Below, piece after piece: positions 51,541 to 63,104 of a stretch of DNA of 64,000 nucleotides. The translations under genes and the position numbers were made by a program. How positions within the stretch are numbered: the stretch's first letter is position 1; every line of letters starts with the position of its first letter. Source of the stretch: Marchantia polymorpha subsp. ruderalis (Eukaryota; Streptophyta; Marchantiopsida; Marchantiales; Marchantiaceae). Where the stretch lies: NCBI GenBank assembly GCA_037833965.1, contig AP031352.1:14984501-15048500 (forward strand). The letters run 5' to 3'. A model generated the notes under the pieces. It worked only from the letters and a program-made list of their open reading frames with translations. It was not told the origin of the DNA and did not search any database.

Positions 51541-54011
51541 GGGAAACACTAAGCTCCTGAATAAGAATTTCCTAAGACTCCAAGACACTAGATGAGCTCC
51601 TCTACATCTATTTAGCAATGAATATAGAGCTTTGAAACCAGCTTCTACCCTCTTTTGCACACAAAGTGCCCAACTATAATCAGATGAGAAATCAATGCCC
51701 AAATATTTGTAACTTTTCACTTGTTCCAACTCTAATCCTTTGTAACAGAAAGAGAGCTTGGATCTAGTGCCCACAAGAATGACTTTGGACTTCTCCAAAT
51801 TGACTTCCATCTGATTTTGAGTACAAAAGCTAGCCAAAGTGTCGAGGTGTTTCTGTAAACTAGTGGCATCACGTGCTAGTAATATGACATCATCTGCATA
51901 CAAAAGAGCTTTGATGACAAAGCCTCCAAGTTTAACACCTTCGCTATCACAATCCTCCAACCACCTTTCTATATCATCTATGAAAACTCCAAAGAGAGTG
52001 GGAGAGAGAGGACAACCTTGAATGACTCTAATGGTGCTGATAATCTCTTCGGTTTGAGAAGTGTTGATCTTGGCCCGAACTGAGTGGTATAATGCAGCCA
52101 CCGCTGCCAAGAGATCTGATGGTACTCCAATGGTTTGCAATCTTTGCCATAAAAGCTCACGAGGTACTGTGTCAAAAGCTTTCTTGAAATCAATGAAGGC
52201 ACAAAACAAAGCTTTTCCATTACCCTTGGATTTCTCCCATAGAACACGTAAAACCAAGATATGGTCTATAGTGTTGAATGTAGGACGAAAACCAGCTTGG
52301 AACCGCGCTCTCTTCTGACAAGATTCAGCCCATGTGCTCAACTTTGACTCCACCAATTTGCCAAATAACTTGGCAAAAATACTACCCACCATGATAGTGC
52401 GATAGTTTGTCACCAAGGCCTTGCTCCCAGATTTGTGAATAGGAACAATCTTCCGTAGAGACCAAGATGAAGGAAAGCCATGAATAGCAGCATCCTCTAA
52501 CGCTTTCGTGAGTATAGGCCCAATAGCATCTCCTCCCCACTTGAGAAGTTCAATGGAAAGCCCATCCAAATCCTCACATTTACCATTTGCCAATTGTCTG
52601 AGTTGAGTCATCACTTCAACTTCTGAAAATAAGCCTGGATTTCCTTCACAATGTGGCATAGATGCAACATTGGGAAAAAAATAAAGCTTTTCAGCAAAAG
52701 AAATCAAAGACTTGGGATCAAGAGTAGGTTTAGAAGATCGTACTGCCAACCGCCTCCAAAAGGATTTGGGATTCTCCAAGAGCTCCTTTGTCAAGCACTC
52801 TTGCTTCTGCCTCAAAAATGCTCGTTTCTTGGACTTCACCAAGTCTTTGTAAAGTCTTGTCATAATCAACCGATTGTGAAGATCCAAGGATTTATCAAGT
52901 GATCTCGCCCTCGCTTGCTTGCAATCAAAGTCAAACCATCCATTGCAAGGAAGACCTCTAGCTCTCCTGGTCTTATGTCTCAAAAAGAACTTAGAAGCAG
53001 AGTTTTGGAGCAACTCTGTTAGTTGCAAACTAGATGTATGTGGATCAAGGCTCCAAGTTGTACAAGTCAAGAGGTCTTGGAAATGTTCACTATAAAGTTG
53101 CTTTTTACTAGCATCTAAACAAAACTTGGGGGAAGTAGAAACATAGTATGTAGGGTTACCATTTACCATTTACCATTTACCATAGGGAGAGGGATTGACG
53201 TTGGCAGCAAAAGAGTAAATAAAAGAGGTGTATGATCTGATTCTGGTTGAGGCTCTAGAATATCAAACGCTGAGATAAATGAACTATTAGTGGCAGAGGA
53301 CAAAAGATAATCTATAGTGCTAACACCAGTAGAGGAAAAACATGTATTGGAGTGAGAGTTGGGAAAGAAAGAAACACCATTGAGAACTTTCAGATTACAA
53401 GTGGCTCCAAAAGTCAAGAAATGCTCAGTCAAATCATTTGTACAAGGATCACAAGAGACTCTAGACCACAAACTATCTCTACTTTCTTCAAAAGAGTGAG
53501 AAGACAAGGAACTATCAAATTGTGTAAATTGAGCGGAACGTATGCAGGCATTGAAGTCTCCAACAAGAAAAACTTCACCTTTGTCTTGATATTTGAGAAC
53601 ATCTCCTATGAGCCGATGGAATGGTTGACTTCGATTGCAAGTGCTTGTGGAGTAGATCTGCATGGATAATGGTGCAAAGTAACAAACTGCCAAATAATTG
53701 TAAGATCCTCCAATCGATCCAAGACGAAGCCAATGATATTGTTTCCCAATATCTTGGCTTTCCAAATGTATCATAGGAAGAAGTTCAGATCTGATGAAAG
53801 TAGCAATGCCTCCAAAGCCTCTTCCTGCTCGTCGAGTTCTATGGTTCCAAGTAGATCCCACCAGAGTAAACCCTTGTATCTCTCCAATAACATTACTTTC
53901 ATGCTCCCAAGTCTCAAGAATGTTGAGGATGTCCGCCATCTTCCAAATCGGATGTGCACTCACATACTTAGTTGTAGATAGGCCTCTTATGTTCCACATC
54001 AACACCCTCAA
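51541..54011 (-). pseudogene. LINE ORF2 (B3), interrupted and truncated
   Basis: The endonuclease part 53183-54011 and RT part 51541-53155 are each open. GDFNACIRS has Cys where others have Arg next to the catalytic GDFN. TIRVIQGCPLSP has Arg for Gly in RT motif B. YADDVILLA is intact. The C-terminal region is absent. Confidence 0.83.
53156..53182 (+). repeat. Solo 3' tail insertion in B3 ORF2
   Basis: Nearly four TTTACCA units are flanked by TAGGG on both sides (53151-53155 and 53183-53187). The empty site is seen in B2 near 41648. Confidence 0.85.
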
Positions 54012-54023
54012 TCTCTTGGATTG

Positions 54024-54761
54024 CTAGGTTGATGATTGTCTCCTCCTCTTGGTGATAATAGCTTGACTATCACGTAGATAAGCTACAAAACCTGCATCTT
54101 GAGCTTCTTTGACTTTTGCAAGCTCCTTCCTCCTTGCTTCAACTTGAAGAGGTGTAAGATCTGAATCTAACCAAATCCTCCGTCCCTTGAGAATGGCCTT
54201 GTTAGCTAAAGCCATATCACGTTGAGCTTGATCTACAAACTTAACAATAATGGCACGAGGTTGTGTGCCTTTGTTGCCAATACGATAAGCATGAGCCAAA
54301 TCCGGATTAGAAACATCAAGTGTTTCAGTCAAAAACTTGGTGACCACACTCTTCACCTCTTCCTTCTCAGATTCAGGTAGACCCGAAATCCTCACATTCT
54401 TCATACGAGCAAATTGACTAGCCTTTTCAATCTCTTGCTCTTGACAGAAAGAGATATGAGCAGACTTGGTAGCTTCAGCATAGGACTTCATTTTCACCTC
54501 AAGAGTTTCAACCACTTCATGCAAAGCAGGAGTAGTAACAGTAGAAGCTTGAGAACCAACCTTGTCTTGAATGTCCTCAACAGATCCAGAGATTTGGAGC
54601 ATCATCTTCTCAAAACTTTTGTGAGAAATCTTCAACTCCCTGATTTCATTCTTTGCAGCAGCCAAAGCAACATTTTGTGCCTTGAATTCTTGGCGTAGCA
54701 CTTTCAATTCCTCCAAAACCGTTTGCACAAGATTGAGAAGTTTGTTTTCAGAATCCATCAT
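54024..54761 (-). CDS. LINE ORF1 (B3)
   Basis: The 245 codons are open and nearly identical to B2 ORF1 (EFKAQN for EFRAQN, LDSDLTP for LDPDLTP). The stop is UAG followed by CAATCC, in frame with ORF2. Confidence 0.9.
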   Translation of the reverse strand: MMDSENKLLNLVQTVLEELKVLRQEFKAQNVALAAAKNEIRELKISHKSFEKMMLQISGSVEDIQDKVGSQASTVTTPALHEVVETLEVKMKSYAEATKSAHISFCQEQEIEKASQFARMKNVRISGLPESEKEEVKSVVTKFLTETLDVSNPDLAHAYRIGNKGTQPRAIIVKFVDQAQRDMALANKAILKGRRIWLDSDLTPLQVEARRKELAKVKEAQDAGFVAYLRDSQAIITKRRRQSST

Positions 54762-54784
54762 GAACCCAACTTTGCAAGATGTTA

Positions 54785-55054
54785 CACAAGCTCAAAGTTT
54801 CGAAATGAAAACTTCTTGACAGCAGCTCCGTTGGAACTGAAAATTTGCAGGTATGTGCGCCCGGCCGTCGTGAACAAGCTTATCAAATCTCAGCTTCTGT
54901 TGACACTCCAGCAAGAAGATATGGCCTCCGCAAGATTCATGCTCAAATCCCTAAACTCAAAGTTTCGAAATGACAACTTCTTGACAGCAGCTCCGTTGGG
55001 GCTGAAAATTTGCAGGTATGTGCGCCCAGCCGTCGTGAACAAGCCCACCAAATC
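54785..55054 (-). repeat. 5' UTR monomers of B3
   Basis: Two equivalent points lie 165 bp apart (ACTTCTTGAC ending at 54820 and 54985). The array is cut at 55054 by C sequence. Confidence 0.85.
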
Positions 55055-56467
55055 CAATACAAGCGACAGCCACAAACAAGGGAAAAGACCCCAAAGGCCA
55101 AACCCTAGCTAGTGCCAAGAGCACTAGAACGATAACTAATAATGTCCCTAATATAACAACCTAAATCAAAAGGAACTAACTGTAACAAAGAATAAAAATT
55201 CTCTACATCTATATTATGGGTCACTCTGATCTCTGCATATCTAGTACATGTAAGAAATACATGCTCTTCATCCTCAACTTCTCTTCCATCACATAGCCTA
55301 CAAATACGTTGACTCCTATCAATATTAAGCCAACGTCCTTCCTCAATTCCTAGCCTATGAGATCCAGTTCTATGCCTAGCAATAAGATGACGTAAGGACG
55401 TAGAGATTCCTGCAAGTAGGTAATCCTGTTCACAATAAACAAGCATAGGATTCACATGAAGTTGATAAAACTGCATCTTGGTGCCGCGCTTGCTCCAAAT
55501 AATGTTCAAAAACTCCTCCTTTAGACGTTCACGTAGCGCTATAGGTTGTAGGTCCCAATCGCGTTCCGTCACATTCCACCTCAAAGACCAAGTTATCACA
55601 TCCGCTAACCATCCTTTGGCACGTGTGGCACTCAAAGCCTGAGGAGGAAGGCGAGAAGCATCAAGAGATCTCACCCTTGTGATGTAAGTGATGGTCAAGT
55701 ATAGAGCTTCAGCCTCTAGAGGTAAACAACCTGTTTCCGCAAGAAGAATAGCATATGAGGTTTGGTTTCTCACACCCAATTCTTCTTGTAGAAATATCTT
55801 CTGCACCCTCTCCACACGCTCCCATCCTGTCTTCTTACAACCAGGACCCCACACTTGGGTTCCATACAATACTACCGGCAACACTAAGCACTATAGCACT
55901 ATAGCACTACGTGAACGTCTAAAGGAGGAGTTTCTGAACATTATTTGGAGCAAGCGCGGCACCAAGATGCAGTTTTATCAACTTCATGTGAATCCTATGC
56001 TTGTTTATTGTGAACAGGATTACCTACTAGCAGGAATCTCTACGTCCTTACGTCATCTTATTGCTAGGCATAGAACTGGATCTCATAGGCTAGGAATTGA
56101 GGAAGGACGTTGGCTTAATATTGATAGGAGTCAACGTATTTGTAGGCTATGTGATGGAAGAGAAGTTGAGGATGAAGAGCATCCCATGAAGAGCATGTAT
56201 TTCTTACTTGTACTAGATATGCAGAGATTAGAGTGACTCATAATATAGATGTAGAGAATTTTTATTCTTTGTTACAGTTAGTTCCTTTTGATTTAGGTTG
56301 TTATATTAGGGACATTATTAGTTATCGTTCTAGTGCTCTTGGCACTAGCTAGGGTTTGGCCTTTGGGGTCTTTTCCCTTGTTTGTGGCTGTCGCTTGTAT
56401 TGTGTTTTTCAGCCTTTTGATCCTTTGGGTCCCCCGGGCTTGATCTATTATCATTTACCATTTACCA
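55055..56467. mobile_element. Inverted pair of C 3' regions
   Basis: Bases 55055-55889 are minus-strand C (3' UTR without its last about 60 bp and tail, then ORF2 back to LVLPVVLYG). Bases 55898-56467 are plus-strand C with 3' UTR, hairpin and tail. The junction has three ACTATAGC-like repeats. The arms overlap by about 450 bp, so the region can form a large hairpin. Twin priming with overlap is one explanation. Confidence 0.72.
55105..55889 (-). pseudogene. LINE ORF2 C-terminal fragment (C)
   Basis: About 260 codons are open from LPVVLYGTQVWGPG to the stop, including RICRLCDGREVEDEEH. The opposite arm (55898-56352) repeats its last part but has a 14-bp duplication near 56184 that shifts the frame. 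Confidence 0.8.
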
Positions 56468-59267
56468 ATCCAATTCCGTCACATTCCACCTCAAAGACCA
56501 AGTCATCACATCTGCAAACCATCCCTTGGAACGTGTGGCACGCAAAGCATGAAGAGGAAGTCGAGAAGCATCAAAAGATCTCACCCTTCTAATATGGTAA
56601 ATGGTAAATGGAAAATAGATCTTCTAATATAAGTGATGGTCAAGTAGAGAGCTTCAGCCTCAAGAGGTAGACAACCGGTTTCTGCAAGAAGAATAGCATA
56701 AGGAGTTTGGTTCCTTACACCTAACTCTTCTTGTAAGAAGATCTTTTGCACCCTCTCCACACGCTCCCAACTTGTCTTCTTACTGCCAGGACCCCACACT
56801 TGTGTCCCATATAGAACCACCGGCAACACTAAACTCCTAAATAAAAATTTCCTAAGACTCCAAGATACTAGATGAGCTCTTCTACATCGATTTAACAATG
56901 AATATAGAGCTTTGTAACCAGCTTCTACTCTCTTTTGTACACAAAGTGCCCAACTATAATTCTGAGAAAAATCAATGCCTAAATATTTGTAACTCTTCAC
57001 TTGTTCCAATTCTAGTCCCTTGTAAAAGAGAGAGAACTTGGATCTAGTGCCCACAAGAATGATCTTTGATTTTTCCAGATTGACCTCCATCTGATTTCGA
57101 GTACAAAAGCTAGCCAAAGTATCAAGGTGTTTCTGTAAACTAATTGCATCACGTGCTAGTAATATGATATCATCTGCATACAAAAGAGCTTTGATCACAA
57201 AGTCTCCAAGTTTGACTCCTTCACTCTCACAATCATCCAACCACCTTTCTATCATCTATGATATCATCTATGAATATTCCGAATAGAGTAGGAGAGAGAG
57301 GACAACCTTGAATAACTCCAATGGTGCTCGAGATCTCTTGAGGCTGAGAGGCATCAATCTTAGCTCGAACTGAAGTGTATAAAGTGGCCACAGCTCCGAG
57401 TAGATTAGCCGGTACTCCAATGTCTTGTAGTCTTTCCCATAAAAGCTTTCGAGGAACAGTATTAAAAGCTTTCTTCAAATCGATGAAGGCACAAAATAAA
57501 GCTTTCCCATTGCCCTTGGATTTCTCCCATAAAACACATAAGGCCAAAATTTGGTCAATATTGTTGTATGTAGGACGAAAACCGGCTTGGGCCTTTGCTC
57601 TCTTCTGAAAATCCTCTGTCCATGTGCTCAACTTCGATTCTACCAACTTCCCAAACAACTTGGCAAAAACACTACCAACCATGATGGTGTGATAGTTTGT
57701 CACCACGTCCTTCCTTCCTGATTTATGAATAGGAACAATCTTCCGCATGGACCAAGTTGATGGAAAACCATGAACCATAGCATCTTCCAAAAGCTTAGTG
57801 AGAACCGGTCCAATACAATCTCCTCCCCACTTGATAAGTTCAATGGACAAGCCATCTAAATCCTCACATTTGCCATTTGCTAATTTTCGGAGAATAGTCA
57901 TCACCTCTCCTTCCGAAAATAATCCAGGTGTTGCTTCGCAATATGGCATAGATGTGGCTTCTGGAAAGAAATAGAGCTTTTCGGAAAAAGCTACCAAAGA
58001 CTCGGAATCAAGAGAAGGTTTTGACGGTGGTGTAGCTAATCGTCTCCAAAAGGACTTGGGATCCTTCATCAGGTCCTTTGTCAAGGATTCTTGCTTTCTT
58101 CTCAAGAAAGCTCGTTTCTTAGACTTCACCAAGTCTTTGTATATCCTTGTCAAAAGAAGCCGACTTTGAATATCCAAAGACCTATCAACAGACCTTGCCC
58201 TTGCTAGCTTGCATTCGGAGTCAAACCATCCATTGCAAGGTAGCCCCTTAGCAATCCTAGTACTATGCCTCAAAAAGAACTTCGATGCAGAAGTTTTGAG
58301 CAATTCTATGAGCTGTAAACTAGCGGTATGCGAATCTGGACTCCATATGGTGTGAGTCAAAAGATCTTGTAGATGTTATGCATAAAGGACTCTTTTACAA
58401 GGATCTAAGCGAAACTTGGGAGAAGCTAAAAGAGATTGGCAAAGGTGAAGTAGAGATTGATTTTGACATTGAAAGTGTGAACAAAAGAGGTGCATGATCT
58501 GATTCAGGTTGAGGATCCAAAACATCAAAATTGGAGATCAGAGAGGTACTAACCAAGGAAGACAAGAGAAAATCTATTGTGCTAGCACCGGTAGGGGAAA
58601 AACAAGTATTGGACTGAGAGTTGGGAAAGCGAGAGGTTCCATTGAGAACCTTCAAGTTACAAGTGGCTCCAAATGTCAAAAAGTGCTCTGTCAAAGAGTT
58701 TGTGGAAGGATCAAAAGAGGTTCTAGACCACAAACTATCGTAAATTTCTTCAAACATAGAAGAAGCCAAGGGATCACTAAATTGAGTAAATTGAGCACAA
58801 CGTATACGAGCATTGAAATCTCCAGCAAGAAAGACATCCCCTTTACTTTGGAATCTAAGAACATCTTCAATAAGCCGATGGAATGGTTCACTTCGGTTGC
58901 AAAAGCGTGTTGAGTAGATACCCATGGACAATGGTGCAAAATAACAAATTTCCAAATAGCAATAAGATCCTCCAACCACCCCGAGACGTAGCCAATGATA
59001 CTGTCCACCAACATCTTGAGCTTCTAGATGTATGAGAGGTAGAAGATGAGACCTGATGAAAGTAGCAATACCTCCTTGACCCCTTCCCGCATGTTGTCTT
59101 CTCTGGTTCCATGTCAACCCCACCAAGGTAAACCCTTCCAACTCAGCAATAGTATTGCTTTCATGTTCCCAAGTCTCCACAATGTTGATGACGTCAGCCA
59201 TCTTCCAAATCGGAGCAGCACTCACATACTTTGTTGTTGAAAGTCCTCGGATATTCCACACCAACAC
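56466..59267 (-). pseudogene. LINE ORF2 (A4), several breaks
   Basis: The endonuclease and RT motifs are recognisable, but a tail insertion (56596-56620), a small duplication near 57252 (CATCTATGATAT) and indels near 58378-58442 break the frame. RKKAFNTV has Asn for Asp in RT motif A. GTG again stands at the ATG position of B and C. Confidence 0.85.
56596..56620 (-). repeat. Solo 3' tail insertion with 10-bp target-site duplication
   Basis: Three tail units plus TAGAT are flanked by CTTCTAATAT at 56586-56595 and 56621-56630. This is the clearest tail-only insertion in the window. Confidence 0.9.
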
Positions 59268-59285
59268 TCTTATCTTCTCGGATTG

Positions 59286-60041
59286 CTATGTTGACGACAC
59301 CCTCCTCCTCTGAGTAACGATTGCTCTCCCATCGTGTAAATAAGCAACAAAACCCGATTCTTGAGCCTCTTTTACCTTCGCAAGCTCCTTTCTCCTAACT
59401 TCCACTTGTAGAGGAGTCAGATCAGGATCCAACCATATTCTACGTCCCTTTAACATAGCCTTATTAGCCAAGGCAACATCACGTTGAGTTTGATTGACAA
59501 ACTTCACTATAATACCACGAGGTTGAGCTCCCTTGTTTCCAATACGAAAAGCTTGAGCCAATTCCGCATTGGAAACCTGAAGTGTTTCATCCAAAAACTT
59601 GGTGACAACACTCTTGACATCTTCATTCTCTATTTCAGGTAAACCTGAAATTCTCACATTCTTCCTACGTGCAAGCTGGTTGGACTTTTCAATCTCTTGT
59701 TCTTGACAAAAAGAGATTTGAGCAGCCTTTGTAGCTTCAGCGTAGGATTTGATCTTCAAATCTAAGCTTTCGACCACCTCATGCAATCTAGGACTATCCG
59801 CACTTGTCATCTGAGAGCATACCTTCCCTTGGATGTCATCCACAGATTTAGATACATCCCACATCACACCCACACTATCCTTGAACACCTTCTCCACGTT
59901 CTTCTATGATCCCTTCAACTCTCGAATTTGATTATGTGCGAGAGTTAAAGCAGCCTGTTGCATCTTGAATTCATGTCGAAGTTCCTTCAATTCTTCAAAA
60001 ATTGTTTGCAGAAGCTGAAAAATATCGTCTTGAGAAGCCAT
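59286..60041 (-). pseudogene. LINE ORF1 (A4), one premature stop
   Basis: The 252-codon frame is collinear with A1. CAG in GSQKN has become TAG (59904-59906), within the coiled coil. The remainder is open to the UAG at 59286-59288 in frame with ORF2. Confidence 0.88.
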
Positions 60042-60107
60042 GTCGTATCAACCGAAACACTCTAAATTCTAGGTCGAAACACCAAAAAATATCATAACTT
60101 CTCACTC

Positions 60108-60275
60108 CCTTCTCACCCAATCGAAGGCGAAGTTCGATAAATGCTGTGTCGCTGATTGCCCTGAAACTAACATAAAGCTCCATCACATTCGGAAGCTGGT
60201 AAAAAGGTTCAAAGGCAACATCGTCACCATCAACGTTAAGGGCAAACGCACCGGAAAACAGGATCTGGACAAGGT
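60108..60275. other. 168-bp unrecognised insert in A4 5' UTR
   Basis: The segment replaces two bases between CTCACTC and GCGTCCATG, which are adjacent in A1-A3. It resembles nothing else in the window and is richer in GC. The plus strand is open throughout and encodes KCCVADCPETNIKLHH and KGNIVTINVKGKRTGKQ; the minus strand is also open. It could be a captured host exon. I do not recognise the protein. Confidence 0.6.
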
Positions 60276-60983
60276 GCGTCCATGCACCTTCAAACTTGAT
60301 GAGCTTCTGCCGAATATCAATCCCCAAGTCCTCAAAAATTTTCAGCCTCAGATCATGTTTCGTCGAAAAGATAAAAATGTCTGAACATTTTTGTGACCAC
60401 CTGAACACTCGAGATAAAAAGTCGAAACTCAAAATGGTCTGTAACTTCTGACTCAAGCGTCCGTTCACCTTCAAACTTTTTATGCTACTGCCGAATATTG
60501 ATCTCCAAGTCCCTAAAAATTTTCAGCCTCAGTTCATGCTTCGTCAAAAAGATAAAAATGTCTGAACATTTTTGTGACCACCGGAACACTCGAAACAAAA
60601 AGTCGAAACTCCAAATGGGCAGTAACTTCTGACTGAAGCGTCCGTTGACCTTCAAACTTTTTATGCTACTGCCAAATATTGATCTCCAAGTCCCCAAAAA
60701 TGTTCAGTCTCAGATCATGCTTCGTCAAAAAGATAAAAATGTCTGAACATTTTTGTGACCACCGGAACACTCGAAACAAAAAGTCGAAACTCCAAATGGG
60801 CTGTAACTTCTGAATCAAGCGTCCGTTCACCTTCAAACTTTTTCTGCTACTGCCGAATATTATTCTCCAAGTCTTCAAAAATTTTCAGCCTCAGATCATA
60901 CTTCTTCAAAAAGATAAAAATGTCTGAACATTTTTGTGACCACGTGAAACACTCGCAATTGACACTCTTCGCTGAAGAAATTT
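60276..60983 (-). repeat. 5' UTR monomers M1 of A4
   Basis: Four units start at about 60275, 60456, 60637 and 60818, 181 bp apart, then run into M2. Confidence 0.88.
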
Positions 60984-62095
60984 GTGAACTTCGGCGTCCC
61001 AACTCCAAAATGCGTGAAATTTTGCGGGCTGGAGGGCGCTACCCAACTCCACGCCCCTGCAAATTTTCAGCTTCCGTGGACACTCAGACGCGAAGAAACA
61101 ATCTCTGCAAGAAACGATCTCGACCCCAACACTCGAAAACTCCAACTCGAAACTTGAGAAATCCGTGAACTTCGGCGTTCCAACTCCAAAATGCGTGAAA
61201 TTTTGCAGGATGGAGCGCGCTACCCAACTCCACGCCCCTGCAAATTTTCAGCTTCCGTGCACACTCAGACGCGAAGAAACGATCTCTGCAAGAAACGATC
61301 TCGACCCCAACACTCGAAAACTCTAACTCGAAACTTGAGAAATCCGTGAACTTCGGCGTCCCAACTCCAAAATGCGTGAAATTTTGCAGGCTTGAGCGCG
61401 CTACCCAACTCCACGCTCCTGCAATTTTTCAGCTTCCGTGGACACTCAGACGCGAAGAAACGATCTCTGCAAGAAACGATCTCGACCCCAACACTCGAAA
61501 ACTCTAACTCGAAACTTGAGAAATCCGTGAACTTCGGCGTCCCAACTCCAAAATGCGTGAAATTTTGCAAGCTGGAGCGCGCTACCCAACTCCACGCCCC
61601 TGCAAATTTTCAGCTTCCGTGGACACTCAGACGCGAAGAAACAATCTCTGCAAGAAACGATCTCGACCCCAACACTCGAAAACTCCAACTCGAAACTTGA
61701 GAAATCCGTGAACTTCGGCGTCCCAACTCCAAAATGCGTGAAATTTTGCAGGCTGGAGCGCGCTACCCAACTCCACGTTCCTGCAAATTTTCAGCTTCCG
61801 TGGACACTCAGACGCGAAGAAACGATCTCTGCAAGAAACGATCTCGACCCCAACACTCGAAAACTCTAACTCGAAACTTGAGAAATCCGTGAACTTCGGC
61901 GTCCCAACTCCAAAATGCGTGAAATTTTGCAGGCTGGAGCGCGCTACCCAACTCCACGCCCCTGCAAATTTTCAGCTTCCGTGGACACTCAGACGCGAAG
62001 AAACAATCTCTGCAAGAAACGATCTCGACCCCAACACTCGAAAACTCCAACTCAAAACTTGAGAAATCCGAGAACTTCGGCGTCCCAACTCCAAA
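60984..62095 (-). repeat. 5' UTR monomers M2 of A4
   Basis: Units start at 60984, 61165, 61346, 61527, 61708 and 61889, exactly 181 bp apart, with a partial unit at 62070. More unit-to-unit differences are seen than in A3, in line with an older copy. Confidence 0.9.
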
Positions 62096-63104
62096 AGGTG
62101 AAGTTTTTCTTGTTGGAGACTTCAATGCCCGCATACGTTCCGCTCAATTTACACAATTTGATAGTTCCTTGTCTTCTCATTCCTTTGAAGAAAGTAGAGA
62201 TAGTTTGTGGTCTAGAGTCTCTTGTGATCCTTGTACAAATGATTTGACTGAGCATTTCTTGACTTTTGGAGGCACTTGTAATCTGAAAGTTCTCAATGGT
62301 GTTTCTTTCTTTCCCAACTCTCACTCCAATACATGTTTTTCCTCTACTGGTGTTAGCACTATAGATTATCTTTTGTCCTCTGCCACTAATAGTTCATTTA
62401 TCTCAGCGTTTGATATTCTAGAGCCTCAACCAGAATCAGATCATACACCTCTTTTATTTACTCTTTTGTTGTCAACGTCAATCCCTCTCCCTACATGTCA
62501 CTATGTTTCTACTTCCCCCAAGTTTTGTTTAGATGCTAGTAAGAAGCAACTTTATAGTGAACATTTCCAAGACCTCTTGACTTGTACTACTTGGAGCCTT
62601 GATCCACATACATCTAGTTTGCAACTAACTGAGTTGCTCCAAAACTCTGCTTCTAAGTTCTTTTTGAGACACAACACCAGGAGAGCTAGAGGTCTTCCTT
62701 GCAATGGATGGTTTGACTTTGATTGCAAGCAAGCAAGGGCGAGATCACTTGATAAATCCTTGGATCTTCACAATCGGTTGATTATTAATCGGTTGATTAT
62801 CCATTACCATTACCATTACCATATGACAAGACTTTACAAAGACTTGGTGAGGTCCAAGAAACGAGCATTTTTGAGGCAGAAGCAAGAGTGCTTGACAAAG
62901 GAGCTCTTGGAGAATCCCAAATCCTTCTGGAGGCGGTTGGCAGTGCGATCTTCTAAACCTACTCTTGATCCCAAGTCTTTGATTTCTTTTGCTGAAAAGC
63001 TTTATTTTTTTCCCAATGTTGCATCTATGCCACATTGTGAAGGAAATCCAGGCTTATTTTCAGAAGTTGAAGTGATGACTCAACTCAGACAATTGGCAAA
63101 TGGT
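62095..63104 (+). pseudogene. LINE ORF2 (B) endonuclease-linker fragment
   Basis: It is open over about 310 codons with GDFNAR, PESDHTPL and LPCNGWFDFDCK. The 37-bp insertion at 62786-62822 plus the neighbouring sequence stays readable in the reading frame over this part (INRLIIHYHYHYH). There is no RT. Confidence 0.78.
62801..62822 (+). repeat. Solo C-type tail (ATTACC hexamers) in B ORF2
   Basis: Twenty-two bases of CCATTA hexamers are preceded by a 15-bp repeat of the flank (TAATCGGTTGATTAT). The hexamer unit points to subfamily C as the source. Confidence 0.75.

Larger units (their letters stand above)
51541..55054 (-). mobile_element. LINE subfamily B element B3, 3' end missing
   Basis: Reading on the minus strand: about 1.6 monomers, intact ORF1, UAG, and ORF2 up to LFRSLVFP. 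One tail-only insertion (53156-53182) interrupts ORF2. Both outer edges are junctions with other LINE pieces. Confidence 0.85.
56466..62095 (-). mobile_element. LINE subfamily A element A4, decayed, 3' end missing
   Basis: It consists of ORF2 without its last about 120 codons, ORF1 with a stop, M1 and M2 monomers, and a foreign 168-bp insert in the 5' UTR. It is the most damaged A copy. The left edge abuts the tail of the inverted C pair. The right edge joins B ORF2 inside an M2 unit. Confidence 0.85.

Noticed and set aside
60108-60275. Complete small host gene
   Set aside because: No start or stop belongs to the segment itself, and both strands are open over its whole length. At most it is an exon fragment.
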